Positions 63,279 through 64,000 of a stretch of DNA of 64,000 nt are shown here, piece by piece; the stretch's first letter is position 1, and the number at the start of each line of letters is the position of its first letter. Where the stretch lies: the IMG/VR virus record IMGVR_UViG_3300025162_000016, positions 304,759 to 368,758 of that record. The stretch is one strand, 5' to 3'. The DNA is from a virus. Position numbers and translations under genes: made by a program. The notes under the pieces are model-generated. The model was not told the origin of the DNA. It ran no database searches and saw only the letters and a list, made by a program, of their open reading frames with translations.

Positions 63279-63302
63279 ACCCACTTGCTTTAGCGGGTGG
63301 GT
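63279..63302. repeat. IS605-like terminal hairpin remnant
   Basis: ACCCACTTGCTTTAGCGGGTGGGT preceded by GTGGAA, like the left end GGAAACCCCG...GCTTTAGC at 23981. The transposase genes are gone. Confidence 0.5.
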
Positions 63303-63313
63303 ACTTCATAAAT

Positions 63314-63688
63314 ATGATTAAACTAAAAGATATTTTGTTTGAGCTTATTGATAAGAATGCGATATTATATTTAGGATGGGTTAAACGCAATAACCATGAT
63401 GTTATGGGAATGGACATTCAGTCTGGGGAGGATGAGACGCATCATAATTATATGCTCGGATTGCCTCCGGAATGGAGAAATGAATTTGATAGTAATTTAT
63501 TGAGATGGAGATATCGAAAAGATATTAATATTGTCTATTGGTGGGAGTTTGGTAATCCAACCGATGACGAGAAAGAGGCGGTAGAACACTGGATTGAAAA
63601 AAAATTAAATCAAAAAAATCCTTCTCATAAAATTATTCCTACCGATAAAAATAATATGACTTTTTGGAAATCTCATGGAGAAGATTAA
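63314..63688 (+). CDS. Hypothetical protein
   Basis: 124 residues from ATG 63314. The start MIKLKDILFELIDKNAILYL resembles the N-terminal peptide MIIKLNEIKSVIRELLLELF of the 49771 protein; the rest is acidic with many Trp. Possibly shares a targeting or capsid-associated leader. Unknown. Confidence 0.5.
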   Translation: MIKLKDILFELIDKNAILYLGWVKRNNHDVMGMDIQSGEDETHHNYMLGLPPEWRNEFDSNLLRWRYRKDINIVYWWEFGNPTDDEKEAVEHWIEKKLNQKNPSHKIIPTDKNNMTFWKSHGED

Positions 63689-63705
63689 CAATGTCAAATT
63701 TTGAT

Positions 63706-63999
63706 GTTGACATTTATAGAAATTCTGCTATAGTAATTCCAGTTCTAATAAAATAAACAGTTGTGGGTTGACGAGTAGGTGGTGTCCACTGCGTCAACAT
63801 TAAAACTGCAACCGAAGTGAAATTCTGTCAAAAAATCGCTTGTTTTAATATATTTTTCCGGTGAAGAATATTAATAAACATAGGTTAATTGACTAACAAA
63901 AAGATGAGAATAGAAATATTCCAGCACGGAGTTTATAGTCCCGAGTGTTTTAAAAACCTAAATTTAGCGAGAATAAATTTCAATAGAACAGGTAACTAT
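63706..63999 (+). repeat. 295-bp inverted repeat, right arm
   Basis: Inverted copy of 56768-57062; starts GTTGACATTTATAG and ends GGTAACTAT at the window edge. Confidence 0.8.
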
Positions 64000-64000
64000 C
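63904..64000 (+). CDS. MRIEIF-family ORF (copy D, runs off the window)
   Basis: MRIEIFQHGVYSPECFKNLN... through NRTGNY, intact start and frame, cut by the window end. No CRISPR repeat has appeared by the last base. Confidence 0.55.
   Translation, partial: MRIEIFQHGVYSPECFKNLNLARINFNRTGNY

Overview
The window is AT-rich, gene-dense DNA dominated by very small proteins of unknown function, with a tmRNA, three tRNA-like genes, CRISPR arrays, IS200/IS605-type elements, phage-typical genes (DUF932, Gp88-like, YopX, ClpP-like, an intein-bearing cysteine protease, a PKD-domain protein) and no chromosomal housekeeping operon. It most resembles part of a very large tailed-phage genome, or a phage-like megaplasmid. 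Promoters are plain sigma70-like (TTGACA, 16-17 bp, TATAAT). A beta-barrel protein ending in Phe and several lipoproteins suggest a Gram-negative host. The host phylum cannot be fixed from the sequence alone.

Layout. 1-490: tandem 49-bp repeats and 18-bp palindromes. 490-16150: about 30 small genes, many with a private promoter whose -10 box ends only 6-7 bp before the ATG, so their mRNAs should be leaderless. This region also carries the palindrome AACTCTAAGGTTAGAGTT, many rho-independent terminators and about ten solitary copies of a CRISPR-like repeat. 16150-19680: a G-tract and an IS605-type element carrying cargo genes, including an HNH nuclease. 20136-20526: tmRNA. 20684-25290: a structural-looking protein, a WCTA-motif protein with a C-terminal solenoid, and a stand-alone TnpB element. 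25500-29152: two CRISPR arrays with duplicated leaders, separated by an ADP-ribosyltransferase-like gene. 29180-32330: phage accessory genes, including an ATP-grasp protein.

32365-45196 is the most striking region: 47 consecutive, mostly overlapping ORFs made almost entirely of the tetrapeptide S-Q-V-x. A single gene with a DUF6745-like domain interrupts them. The framework codons are nearly invariant and one codon per 12-bp unit is highly variable. 45249-54000 holds small phage genes, YopX proteins, a third TnpB and a second WCTA protein. 54023-56102: ClpP-like protease, BCS1-like AAA ATPase and tRNAs. 56768-63999: two inverted 295-bp repeats flank a module of secreted or envelope proteins: a phosphatase-like lipoprotein, an intein-interrupted papain-like protease, a YiiX-like hydrolase, a PKD protein, an outer-membrane barrel and PstS. 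The last two lie behind a Pho-box-like direct repeat, which suggests a phosphate-acquisition module.

The main candidates for undescribed biology are the S-Q-V-x ORF array, the solitary CRISPR repeats with promoters aimed at the repeat start (possible RNA anti-CRISPRs or regulatory RNAs), and the series of leaderless promoter cassettes.
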